Source: Deltaproteobacteria bacterium
Lineage (GTDB): Bacteria > Lernaellota > Lernaellaia > JACKCT01
Assembly (NCBI GenBank): GCA_027493875.1
Contig: JAOSJX010000001.1
Location: 248,001 to 312,000 of the forward strand
Direction: 5' to 3'
DNA length: 64,000 bases
A program made the position numbers and the translations under genes. Below, piece by piece: positions 47,569-57,475 of this stretch (within the stretch, counting starts at the first letter, position 1; each line of letters begins with the position of its first letter). The notes under the pieces were generated by a model, which was given only the letters and a program-made list of their open reading frames with translations, was not told the origin of the DNA and searched no databases.

Positions 47569-50060
47569 CTACATCATGCTCTGCGGATCGATATCGATGC
47601 GCAGTTCCGCGGTGCCGGGAAGCTTGCCGACACCCGCAAGCGCCGCTTCCGCCAAGCGGACGAGATTACCGGCGGTCGGGGCCTTGGCGAGCAACTGATA
47701 CCGGTACCGCGTTTTGATTCGACCGATGGGGGCGCGGGCCGGGCCAACAAATTCCGCCTTTATTTTCAACTGTTTGGCGGACCGCTCCAAGGCCTCTCGA
47801 ACGCGCCGCGCGGCGCCGTAGGCGTCGTCGACCGACCGCCCCGTGGTTCGAAACAACGCCATTCTGGAAAACGGAGGATATCCGTGGACCGACCGGCGCT
47901 CCTTTTCCGCGGCGAAAAATCCTTCGAAATCGTGCCGCGTCGCGCATTTGATGGCGTAGTGATTCGGGTTGAAGGTTTGCACGATGGCGCGGCCGGGCCG
48001 CTCGTCGCGGCCGGCGCGTCCCAGCACCTGCGTGATAAGTTGGAAGGTTCTCTCCGCGGATCGAAAGTCGGGGATCGTCAGCGTGGTATCCGCGAGTATC
48101 ACGCCGACGAGCGTGACGCGCGGAAAGTCGTGACCTTTGGCGACCATCTGCGTTCCGAGGAGAATGTCCAACGCGCCGTCACGAAATTTGCGGAGCATTT
48201 TTTCGCGGGCATCTTTTTGCGCGATCGTGTCGCGGTCCATGCGGCCCACGCGGCCTTCCGGAAAAAAGCCGCCTGAGTTCGTGGTCCACCTGCTCCGTGC
48301 CGAGTCCGGCGTAAAACATCGTTTCATTGCCGCAGACGGCGCAGACCGACGCCGGCGCGCACGTGAAGCCGCAGTAGTGACAAATCATGCGTCCGTTGCC
48401 GCGTTGATAGGTGAGGCAGACGTCGCAGTCCGGGCACTCCAACGCCTGCCCGCACTTGAGGCAGTACGCATGCGTGGAATGACCGCGGCGATTGAGCAGC
48501 AGAATCGCTTGCTCGCCGGCCATTAATGTTTCGCGCAACGCGTTTTCTAAAACATTTGAAAACACCAAGCGCACGCGCGGCGCGTCGTCGCGATCTTCAC
48601 GTGGCGTTTTTTCCTTTTTGATCGCCGCGATCTCCGCGCGGAGATCCACGACGGTCACGCTCGGCAGAGCCCGGTCCCGCACGCGGCGCCGGAGCGTGAG
48701 CATCTCGTAGCGGCCGTCGCGCGCCGCTTGAAAACTTTCGAGAGACGGCGTGGCGGAGCCGAGCACCACCGGGCACTTTACGCGGTTCGCCAGCGCGACG
48801 GCGAGATCGCGCGCGTTGTAACCGAGGCCCTCGTCCTGTTTATAGGAGGCGTCGTGTTCTTCGTCGACGACGACGAGACCGAGGTCGGGCAGCGGCACGA
48901 ACACGGCGCTGCGCACACCGACGATCACGCGCGTTTGCCCCGAACGCACGCGCCGCCAGAGATCGTAACGCTCCGGGCCGGATAGGTCTGAGTGATAGGT
49001 CTCCACATCACGCCCGAAACGCCCGACGAACCGCGCGGTGAGCTGCGGCGTGAGACCTATTTCCGGGACGAGCACCAACGCGGTTTTATTCTCCGCGAGG
49101 GCGCGCGCGGCAAAGACGCAGATAGACTTCGGTTTTTCCGCTGCCCGTCACACCGTGCAAGAGAAACGTGCGGAACGCGCCGAACGAGGCGGCGATGCGG
49201 TCGAAGGCTGATTGCTGCTCTTCGGAAAGGGTTTCCGGATAAAAATCCTCGCCCTCCCACTCGCGCCGGCGCGAAACCTCGACTTTCGTTTTTTCGACCA
49301 GCCCGGAACGCACGAGGTCGCCAAGCTGCGCCGACGGCGGAAAACGCACGGCGGTTTGGATTTCCGCGGACGACAGCGGGCGCGCGGCGTCGAGCATCGC
49401 GCCGAGGACGGCCCGGCGCCGCGGACCGCGCTTGCCGCGCAACTGTTCTCGGGCAAGTTCTTCGTCCGTGACGAGAAAGTAGTCCACGTATTTCGGGCGC
49501 GAGGCCGCCGGCGGCAGATCCGCCGTGCTCTCAATCCAACCGTTATCTTCTAACCGCCGGAGAGCCGAAGCCCCCGCGCCGGTGCGCGTCTGAAGCGTCC
49601 GGACGGCCATGCCGTTTTTCTTCGCGGCCAACTCGCGCAACACGGCCAAATCGCGTTCGCCGAGATCGCGCGTTGACATCGCCTCGCGCCCGGCGTCCGT
49701 CAGAAGCGCGCGGCGCTTGGTCGAGCGGGAGACGCCGGGCGGCAGCGCCGTGCGCAGCACTTCGCCGATCGGCATCGCGTAATAGCGGGCGACGAAGCGG
49801 AAAAATTCCAGTTGCTCGGGCCCGAAAAACGGCTCGCCCGCGAGAAGTTCCCTCGCGGATTTGATTTCGACACCCACCGGCGCCTCGGTGCCGACGCCGA
49901 CGACGAAACCCGTGACATGGCGTTTACCGAAGGGAACGATCAGGCCGGTGCCGACGCGCGCGCCGTCCGCGAGATCGGGCGGCAGGCCGTAGTGGAAGGT
50001 TCCGGGGACGGGCAGCGTCACCGCGCACTCGACGATGACCGGCTCGCCGCGAGGCGTCAT
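47569..50060 (-). CDS. priA: Primosomal replication helicase PriA
   Basis: About 830 residues, normal for PriA. N-terminal DNA-binding domain (VTLPVPGTFHYGLPPDLADG), Walker A LLHGVTGSGKTEVYLRL, DEEHDASYKQDEGLGYNARD (DEEH box), ILLLNRRGHSTHAYCLKCGQ, zinc motifs CPDCD, CHYCG and CAVCG, then ILLGTQMVAKGHDFPRVTLV and QVLGRAGRDERPG. It restarts replication forks and assembles the primosome. Breaks near 49085 and 48268. ATG 50060 overlaps the galU stop by one base; an adjacent GTG 50063 is possible. Confidence 0.94.
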
Positions 50061-50929
50061 CACTCGGGCCGTTCGAGAAGGCCGCGCATGAGCGCCCGAA
50101 CGTCGCCGGCGAGGTCGGGGCGTTTGAGGGCGAGGACGAGGTTCGCTTCGAGAAAACCGAGGACGTTGCCGGCGTCCAGCCGCCGTCCTTCCACTTCGTA
50201 CGCGTAGACGCCGGATGCGTCGTTCAGCATTTTCATGGCGTCCGTCAGTTGGATTTCGCCTTGGGCGCCCGGCGGCGTGCGTTCGATGTAACTAAAAATT
50301 TCCGGCGGAAACACGTAACGTCCGATGATGGCCATGTTCGACGGCGGATCGGACGGCGGCTTTTCGACCATCCCGCGCAGTTTATGGAGGCGGCCGTCGG
50401 ACGATTCGGGATCGACGACGCCGTAGCGGTACGTTTCGCTTTCCGGGACGCGCACGACGCCGACCACCGCGCGGCCGCATACGTCGAACGCGTCCAGAAG
50501 CTGCCTCGTCGCGGGGACCGGATGGTCCATCAGGTCGTCGCCGAGCAGGACCGCGAAGGGTTCCGGGCCGACGAGATCCTTGGCGCACAAGACGGCGTGG
50601 CCGAGCCCGCGCGCGGACTTCTGCCGCACCGCGATGACGTCCACCATGTCGGCGATCCGGCGGACGAGCGCCAGCTTTTCCTCGTTGCCCTTCTTTTCCA
50701 AAAAGTATTCGAGGCTGCGGCTCCGGTCGAAATAGTCCTCGACCGCGCTTTTCCCCGCGGCGGTGACGAAAATGATGTCGCGAATTCCCGCCTCGAACGC
50801 CTCCTCCACGATGTAGTGGATGGTCGGATAGTCGAGCAGCGGCAGCAGTTCCTTGGGAACGACTTTCGTGACGGGCAGGAAACGCGTTCCCAGCCCCGCC
50901 ACCGGAATGACAGCCTTACGAACCTTCAC
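50060..50929 (-). CDS. galU: UTP-glucose-1-phosphate uridylyltransferase
   Basis: A 289-residue, uninterrupted protein with the nucleotidyltransferase signature VIPVAGLGTRFLPVTKVVPK, ELLPLLDYPTIHYIVEEAFE, LGHAVLCAKDLVGPEPFAVL-LGDD (metal-binding Asp), RYGVVDPES and MVEKPPSDPPSNMAIIGRYV. It makes UDP-glucose from glucose-1-phosphate for cell-surface polysaccharides. Start ATG 50929 gives the standard N-terminus KVRKAVIPVAG. It heads a minus-strand unit with priA (TGATG overlap). The 417 bases upstream are non-coding. Confidence 0.94.
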   Translation of the reverse strand: MKVRKAVIPVAGLGTRFLPVTKVVPKELLPLLDYPTIHYIVEEAFEAGIRDIIFVTAAGKSAVEDYFDRSRSLEYFLEKKGNEEKLALVRRIADMVDVIAVRQKSARGLGHAVLCAKDLVGPEPFAVLLGDDLMDHPVPATRQLLDAFDVCGRAVVGVVRVPESETYRYGVVDPESSDGRLHKLRGMVEKPPSDPPSNMAIIGRYVFPPEIFSYIERTPPGAQGEIQLTDAMKMLNDASGVYAYEVEGRRLDAGNVLGFLEANLVLALKRPDLAGDVRALMRGLLERPE

Positions 50930-51346
50930 GGACGGTCCTTTCCATTGTTAGACAACGCGTCGCCGAACACGGCGCTCGGCCACGCTACACCATGCGCGCG
51001 AAGGCGATCAAGCGACGCAAAGGTGCACTCTTTGTAATAGCTCGGAGAGGCTCTCCAGGCGACGATTTCTAACGCAAAAAAATAAAATTGATTTCGATAC
51101 GATCGAGGCGTAAGATTTGTTGTTGTGAATTGAGATCGGAAAGTCGAGTTTCGGCTTGTCCCGCGCATGATGCCCGGAGAGTTGATCTCGGGTTTTTATA
51201 TGGGTCCTGATGGGTCATTCACTTATCCACTGACGATTCCGGCGACGATTGATTCGCCGGCGAAAATAAAACGATGGATGATCCGGTTTCCGGTTCCCGC
51301 GGATGCCATTGAACTTGAAAACGGTATTGACGCATGGAGGTGAGCG
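50930..51346. other. Divergent intergenic region between galU and the radical SAM gene
   Basis: About 417 bases, AT-rich around 51060-51240, with no credible gene: short frames on both strands lack start signals. It must carry the galU promoter (minus) and that of the radical SAM gene (plus), whose GGAGGTG ribosome site lies at 51333-51339. I see no clear operator or riboswitch. Confidence 0.5.
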
Positions 51347-52667
51347 ATGAAGGTTCTGTTGATCCTCCCGACGCAGTTGAACCACGACCGCCAGCCGATC
51401 CGCAGAAAAAAGCCGCGCTGAATCTTAATCTCAACTTGATGCTGCTGGCCGGGATGACGCCGAAAGACATCGACGTCCAGATCATCAACGATTACGTGAC
51501 GGAAGTGACGCCGGATATCCCCTGCGATCTCGTCGGTATCACCACGACCATCTCGACCTCCTATCGCGCTTATCAATTGGCGGAACAATTTCGCGCCCGA
51601 GGGAAAAAAGTCGTGCTGGGTGGATTCCACGCGTCGATCATGCCCGAGGAAGCCGCCCGGCACTGCGACGCGGTCGTCATCGGGGAGGCGGAGGAAACCT
51701 GGCCCGAATTGATCGACGATTTCCGGCACGGGACGTTGAAACCCGTCTACAAAAGCGAAAGCCCGCCGGAATTGGATTCGTTGCCCGTCCCCCGCTACGA
51801 CCTCGCGCAGCCGGAGAAGCTTACCGGGTGGAGGCTTTCCCCGTGGAAACGTCCCGAGGTTGTCCCATGGACTGCGATTACTGCTGCGTGACCAGATTCC
51901 ACGGGTTCAAGCATCGGCTGCGGCCCATCGGCGACGTCATCCGCGATATCAAGGCGACCGGTTCCCGCTTCATCGGATTCGCCGACGACAACGTCATCGG
52001 CCACAAGGGCCACGCGAGGGAACTCTTCAAGGCGATCCAGCCCCTGGACGTTCGCTGGATGGGACAGACCACCATGTATATGGCCGATGACGAGGATCTG
52101 CTCAACACCGCGGTGAAAAGCGGGATGCGCCTCGCTTGGATCGGCATCGAATCCATCCGTCCGTCCAACCTGGAAGAGGTTCATCGCAAGATCAATCAGG
52201 TCGATGAGTTCGAGCGGCGCATCAAGGCGTTTCGGGACCGCGGCGTCCTCGTCGCCACGAATCTGATGTTCGGCTTCGACGACGAAACCGAGGAACACTA
52301 CGAGGAGACGTTCAATTTCCTGACGCGCAACCGGGTGTTTCCCTTCCTGTGGATGTTGACCCCCGCACCGGGCACCGCTCTGTTCGAACGATTCGACAAG
52401 GAAGGCCGGCTCCTGCACAAGGATTGGTCCCGGTACAACGCCTATGAAATGGTGTTCAAACCGAAGAATTTCTCACCGGAAAAAGTCGACGATATGTTCT
52501 GGGAACTCGGCCGGCGGCTGTTTTCGTTCAAGGAGAATTTCCGCAGGTCGTTTTCGCTCATGCGCATGAACAATCTCAAGGAGGATTTCTTTATCCGCTC
52601 CGGAGAGTTCATGATTGGAACGGCGGTCGGGCGAGCCGCGCGGGAGCGGTGGCCGACCACGTGGTAA
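51347..52667 (+). CDS. B12-binding radical SAM protein
   Basis: About 439 residues. MKVLLILPTQLNHDRQP opens a Rossmann-like cobalamin-binding domain (CDLVGITTTISTSYRAYQLA; KVVLGGFHASIMPEEAARHC; CDAVVIGEAEETWPELIDDF). The radical SAM core has VETSRGCPMDCDYCC (CxxxCxxC) and RFIGFADDNVIGHKGHAREL; IGIESIRPSNLEEVHRKINQ and LMFGFDDETEEHYEETFNFL complete the pattern. It performs a methyl-transfer or rearrangement on an unknown substrate. A6 at 51406-51411 breaks the frame after IRRKK, and one more base is missing near 51835. Confidence 0.87.
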
Positions 52668-52809
52668 TTCGCGGTCGAGGGGCGCATTCGGCGGACAGAG
52701 CGAACGGCCTGTTCCGCAGGCCGGACATCGCTTTACAGCCCCGGGGGAACAGTCTATTTTCCACCGCGTTGTTCACGCCGCGAACGCGGTCTTCCGAGGT
52801 GCCCCCACG

Positions 52810-53784
52810 ATGCGCCGCCGCCTGCTTTTTCTCGTCGCGATCCTCGCCTTGGCGGGCGCGGCGTCGCCCGCGCACGCGGTGTGGTTTTGGGGCACGAAGC
52901 CCCTGGGTATGGGTACGGCCTATACCGGCGTGGCGGACGACAACAACGCGATTCAAGTAAACCCCGCGGGGATCGGGCGCATCTCCTACTACAGCATCGA
53001 TATCAACTACGAGCGCCGCGAATACGAAATTCAAGATTACGCCAAATTGCATGAGGACGATCTCGTCGAGGAAGAAGACGAGTTCGACTTCGGGCGCGAG
53101 TTTTTCCAGGAAAACCAACCCGAGGAAGACGTTCACGAAAAGAATATTTCGGATTTCTGGCACGCGTCGATCGTGGACGGCAAAACGACTCGGAACGTGG
53201 CGCTGGGCGTCGCCTTCACCGCCGCCAATTTTCCCGCCCGGACCTTCAACGAAGGCAAGGATTACCGTTTCCATCTCGCGCTGGCGGGCAACTTCAGCGA
53301 TATCGTGTATCTCGGCGCCGCGGGCAAGGTGATCCAGCTCGAACCGGGCGACACGCAGTTTAACGGCGATTTCGGGTTTCTCGTTCACGCCGTCGACTTT
53401 CTTTCCATCGGCCTCGCCGGACGCAACGTCTTCGGCAGCGGCGATCCTTATCTCGTGGAACGCGAGGTGGCGCTCGGGCTGGCGGGATGGATTCTGGATT
53501 ACGCGACCGTCTCTTTCGACATGACGAAAGTGTTTGACGTCGACGAAAGCAACACGTTCAACTTCGCCACCGGCGCCGAGGGATACATTTACAAGATGGC
53601 GTCGACGCGGTCGGGTCTGGCGCTACGCGGCGGATTCCTCTGGGACCAGATCTACGCGCGCAACAACTATTCGGCCGGCTTCGCCTGGATCGCGCCGGAA
53701 GGAACGCTGGCCTACACGTTCCAGGGCGACGTCGAGAACGTCCGCAACTTCAAGCATTCCATCGAAATCGCCCTGCGTTTCTAG
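52810..53784 (+). CDS. Outer-membrane beta-barrel protein (PorV/FadL-like fold)
   Basis: A 324-residue protein with signal peptide LLFLVAILALAGAASPAHAV. It continues WFWGTKPLGMGTAYTGVADD and NAIQVNPAGIGRISYYSIDI, the typical PorV/UPF0164 start. Amphipathic strands follow (NVALGVAFTAANFPARTFNE; VSFDMTKVFDVDESNTFNFA), and the last residues are KHSIEIALRF, ending in an aromatic as barrels do. It follows the radical SAM gene by 142 bases on the same strand. The upstream in-frame extension is high-GC and lacks sense; the ATG at 52810 is preferred. Role unknown. Confidence 0.77.
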   Translation: MRRRLLFLVAILALAGAASPAHAVWFWGTKPLGMGTAYTGVADDNNAIQVNPAGIGRISYYSIDINYERREYEIQDYAKLHEDDLVEEEDEFDFGREFFQENQPEEDVHEKNISDFWHASIVDGKTTRNVALGVAFTAANFPARTFNEGKDYRFHLALAGNFSDIVYLGAAGKVIQLEPGDTQFNGDFGFLVHAVDFLSIGLAGRNVFGSGDPYLVEREVALGLAGWILDYATVSFDMTKVFDVDESNTFNFATGAEGYIYKMASTRSGLALRGGFLWDQIYARNNYSAGFAWIAPEGTLAYTFQGDVENVRNFKHSIEIALRF

Positions 53785-53866
53785 CCCCCATTTCTCGCCA
53801 GCTTTCTACGACGGCGACGGATCCGGCGCCTCGCGACGAAACCCGGTGAGAAATGCGGGCTAGGCT

Positions 53867-55349
53867 TCAACGGGCAATCAGGACCCGAATTTCCCCTTCC
53901 CGCTCCGGACGCAGATACCACAAGATGATATCCGCGCGGCCGTCCCGCTGCAGATCGTCAATGACGATTTGTTGTGGTGCCGTGAGCGAGGCATTCCACG
54001 CGGGATCGTCCGCGAACGCCGCGCCGCCCGTCCCGAGGAAGACGCCGATTTCGTCGCGGTCCGTTCCCCGAAGAAGATCGGGTTTTCCGTCGCCGTCGAA
54101 GTCGTTGCCGAAAAACGGCGGCACGCCGGTCACGCCGAAATTTCCCGTGTCGTCCAGATCGAAGGTCACGCTCGTGCCGTAATCCGGTTTCAACGAGTAC
54201 AACGATGCGCCGCCGCACCGGTAGAGGTTGTAGTCGATGCGGACGCGCTTGGTTGTAAAGAACTTGATGAGCGCCAGGACGGTGATTTCCACGGAAGGAC
54301 TCACCAGATCGCTCTTGCCGTCCCCGTCGGCGTCCGGAAATTCGAGGCTCCCGGAAAATCCCTTGGTCTTCAATGTATAGGTGGGATCGGCCGGCAACCC
54401 TCCGGCGCCGCCGCGAAAAACGCGAATCTCGGTTTGATAGTCGCGCAAGCCGCCGCCGAATTTCGAGAGGACGAAATCGCCGTGGCCGTCTCCGTCCAGG
54501 TCGCGGACCGTCGCGGCGACGTTCATGTTGCCCGCCTTGGCCTCCGCCGGTGTCAGGATGCGATAGACGCGGCGAAAGCCGGCCTTTTCGCGAAAGCGGC
54601 CGTTTTCCAGTGGAAAGACGAAGATTTCTTCGCGCGCGACGGCGTAGAGATCCGCGTCGCCGTCCGCATCAAAGTCGTGCAGCGACAGGGCCGGCACAAT
54701 AACCGTGCCGTTCGACGTGTATCCGAAATTTTCTTCGCCCGCGGAAACGGCGCCTCTGAAATGATGGCGCATCGGTGCGCGCAACGTTTCCGCCACGTGC
54801 CATCCTTTCGGCCCGCGTTCGCATACGGACAGCCGGTTGTCGCCGGGCAGAATAATTTCCTCCGCGGCATCGCCGCGCCAATTTTTTCGCCAGGTCGATC
54901 GCCGGAAGGCGTTCTTCGTCCGGGAAAAACGCGTCGGCGCCGCGATCGAGAATCTTCTCGGGTTTGCCGAATCCGTTTTCGCCGATGGACAGCGCCGTGA
55001 CGCTCCAGCGGAAGAAGAAGAGCAGTTCGGCCTTCCCGTCGTCGTCGAGATCGGCGAGATCGAACGCGCAGGCGTCGCTCGGCGCGTTGACGGAAAAATC
55101 GGGTTCGCCGGAAAACGCGGCACCCTCCCGCGCCAGAAACACGGCCACGCTCCGCCGCGCTTCCGGCGGCGCGCCCGTCGAGACCGACACGACGAGATCG
55201 ACGAGACCGTCACCGTTCACGTCGTGCCGCTCGACGGCTTGCAGTTTGCCGCCGGCGTGCATCGTGTGGCTTGTGAAATCGAGCGCCCCCGCCGCAGAGG
55301 CTCCGAAGACCATGGCGGCGACGACAGCCGCCAATACGACGTTCTTCAT
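53867..55349 (-). CDS. Exported FG-GAP/VCBS repeat protein
   Basis: About 493 residues: signal peptide VVLAAVVAAMVFGASAAGAL, then repeated calcium-binding motifs of the FG-GAP type, DVNGDGLVDLVV, DLDDDGKAELLF, DFDADGDADLYA, DLDGDGHGDFVL, DADGDGKSDLVS, DFDGDGKPDLLR and DLQRDGRADIIL. These build a seven-bladed beta-propeller. T6 at 54882-54887 breaks the frame. Its start overlaps the aroK stop by one base, so a surface propeller is translated from the aromatic-amino-acid operon. The function is not evident. Confidence 0.82.
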
Positions 55350-55885
55350 CAGGAACGATCCTTTCGCTGCCCGCGCCGGTCGAGTTCGCGCGCGATTTCT
55401 TCGGCGCATTCCTCGGGGGACAGGCGGTCGGTTTCGATGACGAAATCGGCGAGCTCCTGGTACAACGGCTCGCGCTCCGCCAGGACGCGCCGGATTTCCT
55501 CCGCCGGCCCGAAGGCCGTGAGCGCCGGCCGCTGATCCGTGCCGCGGTGATAGCGGCTGGAGAGCGTCTCGACGGACGCCGTAAGATAAACAATCAAATC
55601 GGTTTCCCGAAGAACGTGGCGATTGCGCTCGTTTTCGACGATTCCGCCGCCGCAATCGAGCACGAGGCGCTCGGCGTGCGTATCGAGCAGATCGGCCAGC
55701 ATTTCGCTTTCGAGACGGCGAAACTCCGGCCAGCCGTGTTCGGCGACGATTTCCCGAATTGTTCGGTCCGTGCGTTTGACGATCTCGTCATCGACGGACA
55801 TCGCCGGCAGGTCGAGACGCGCGCCGACGAGCGCCGCCACGGTGGATTTTCCCGCGCCGCGCGGGCCGATCAGAGCCAATCGCAT
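55349..55885 (-). CDS. aroK: Shikimate kinase
   Basis: A 178-residue protein: MRLALIGPRGAGKSTVAALV (P-loop), SVDDEIVKRTDRTIREIVAE, GWPEFRRLESEMLADLLD, LDCGGGIVENERNRHVLRE (shikimate-binding GGG) and REPLYQELADFVIETDR (lid and adenine region). It phosphorylates shikimate with ATP in the chorismate pathway. Start at 55885 gives the family's N-terminus; a much longer frame upstream is aroE read out of phase. It overlaps aroE by 16 bases and FG-GAP by 1. Confidence 0.9.
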   Translation of the reverse strand: MRLALIGPRGAGKSTVAALVGARLDLPAMSVDDEIVKRTDRTIREIVAEHGWPEFRRLESEMLADLLDTHAERLVLDCGGGIVENERNRHVLRETDLIVYLTASVETLSSRYHRGTDQRPALTAFGPAEEIRRVLAEREPLYQELADFVIETDRLSPEECAEEIARELDRRGQRKDRS

Positions 55886-56717
55886 CCGGGTATCTCCGTC
55901 AGGGCTTTCGCCATCACGTCCTCGGGTGCGGCGCGCCCGGTCAACAAACGAAATTGTTCCGCGGCCTGCGCGAGAAACATCCGCGTGCCCGGAATGGCGA
56001 CGGCCCCCGCGTTTTGCGCCGCCTCGAGCCACGTCGTGCGCGCCGGACGATAAATGGCGTCAAAAACCACGAGGTCGCGGCGCAGCGCCTCGGACGGCAG
56101 CGGGAGCGGATCGTCGCCCCGCAGGCCGAGCGGCGTCGTGTTGATCACGCCGTCCGCGTCCGCGACGGCCGTCGAGCCTCCCTCGTAGGGACGCGCCTCG
56201 ATCGACAAGCCGGTGCGCCCGCGAAACTCCTCGGCCAATCGGCGGCCGCGGTCGAGCGTTCGCGCGAGAACGATGACGGATGACGCGCCGCCGAGGTGCG
56301 CCGCCGCGACCGCCGCGCGCGCCGCGCCGCCCGCCCCCAACACGCAGAGGCGCAAGCCTGCGAGCGCCACGCCGGACCGCTCGAAGGCCGTGAGGATGCC
56401 GTGCACGTCCGTATTCGCCGCTTCCGTGCGTTCACCGAAGATCAGCGTGTTGGCCGCGCCGACAAGGCGAGAGATTTCGTCCGCCCGATCCGCGAAATGG
56501 AGCGCCGCCCCTTTGTGCGGAATCGTCACCGCCAGCCCGCCGTAGCCGTCATCCCTTGCCGATTCAAATCCCGCGTGGGCGTCGCCGATCTCGAGCAGGC
56601 CAAAAACGCATCTAATCCGAGCGCGGCAAACGCCGCGCGGTAAACCGCGGGGCTCGCGGAATGGGCGACGGGGCGGCCGGCGACGGCAAAGCGAAAAGAT
56701 CGCGGCGTGGATGACAT
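55870..56717 (-). CDS. aroE: Shikimate dehydrogenase
   Basis: About 282 residues. FRFAVAGRPVAHSASPAVYR is the shikimate-binding SxS region; VTIPHKGAALHFADRADEIS has the catalytic Lys. NTDVHGILTAFERSG, then the NADP motif LCVLGAGGAARAAVAAAHLG, INTTPLGLRGDDPLPLP and FLAQAAEQFRLLTGRAAPED follow. It reduces 3-dehydroshikimate with NADPH. One base is missing near 56605, before which the frame gives FLACSRSAT; corrected it reads FFGLLEIGDAHAGFESARDD. It lies 45 bases after bioD, followed by aroK. Confidence 0.92.
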
Positions 56718-56762
56718 GGCGGCCTATCCTGCCAGAGCGTTCGCGGTCGTGTCCAGAAAAGT

Positions 56763-57467
56763 TCAGACCTTCAAGGCGGCGAGAAACGCGTCGACGTCAA
56801 AATGCGGCGGCAACGCGCCGCCCCACTGCGCGCGCGGATGAGCCGCCAGATCGAAACGCGGCATCTCTCCCCAGATACGGCGCCCGCTTGTCCGCCGTAA
56901 AACGTTGGCGTTGGTCACCGCGGACGGATCTTTTGCGCCGGTGTCGTTAAAAAGAAAACCGAGAAACGTCACCCCGGCGTCTTCGAGAATCCGCTGCGTG
57001 AGCAGCGAGTGATTAAGGCATCCGAGCTTGTTCGCGACGACGACCAGACAGGCGGCGCCGGTTTCCTTGGCGAGCTCCAGAAGATCCCAGCCCGGCGCCA
57101 ACGGCGCGAGCAGCCCGCCGGCGCCTTCGACGATAACGAGGTCGTGACGTTCGCGCAGCGCCGCCAGCCGTTCCATCACGAGCGCGGTCTCGACGACGAT
57201 GCCCTCCTCGGGAGCGGCTACGACGGGCGCAACGGGTGTCCGGAACGTGTAGACCATCGCGTCCGACGTTTCCTGCCCCGAGCACGACGCCCGCGCGAGA
57301 ATCTCCGCATCCGTGCCGACGGGGCCGATGACGCCGCTCTCCATCGGCTTGAACGCCGCCACGTCGATGCCGTGCGCGCACAACTTCACCGCGAGACCCG
57401 CGGCGGCTTGCGTTTTACCGACGCCCGTGTCGGTCCCGGTAACAACCAAGGGGCGATAAGTCATCAT
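56763..57467 (-). CDS. bioD: Dethiobiotin synthetase
   Basis: A 235-residue protein starting MMTYRPLVVTGTDTGVGKTQ with the BioD P-loop, then DVAAFKPMESGVIGPVGTDA, LVIVEGAGGLLAPLAPGWDL (Mg/Glu site) and VVVANKLGCLNHSLLTQRIL. It forms dethiobiotin from DAPA, CO2 and ATP. Start at 57467 or 57464 fits the family; a much longer open frame upstream is an accident. No other bio genes lie in the window. It sits between an exported protein gene (9 bases) and aroE on the same strand. Confidence 0.93.
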   Translation of the reverse strand: MMTYRPLVVTGTDTGVGKTQAAAGLAVKLCAHGIDVAAFKPMESGVIGPVGTDAEILARASCSGQETSDAMVYTFRTPVAPVVAAPEEGIVVETALVMERLAALRERHDLVIVEGAGGLLAPLAPGWDLLELAKETGAACLVVVANKLGCLNHSLLTQRILEDAGVTFLGFLFNDTGAKDPSAVTNANVLRRTSGRRIWGEMPRFDLAAHPRAQWGGALPPHFDVDAFLAALKV

Positions 57468-57475
57468 CCCGTCTT

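Noticed and set aside
50926..51168. 80-codon minus-strand frame upstream of galU
   Set aside because: It has no ribosome site and no domain signal, and ends inside the galU start.
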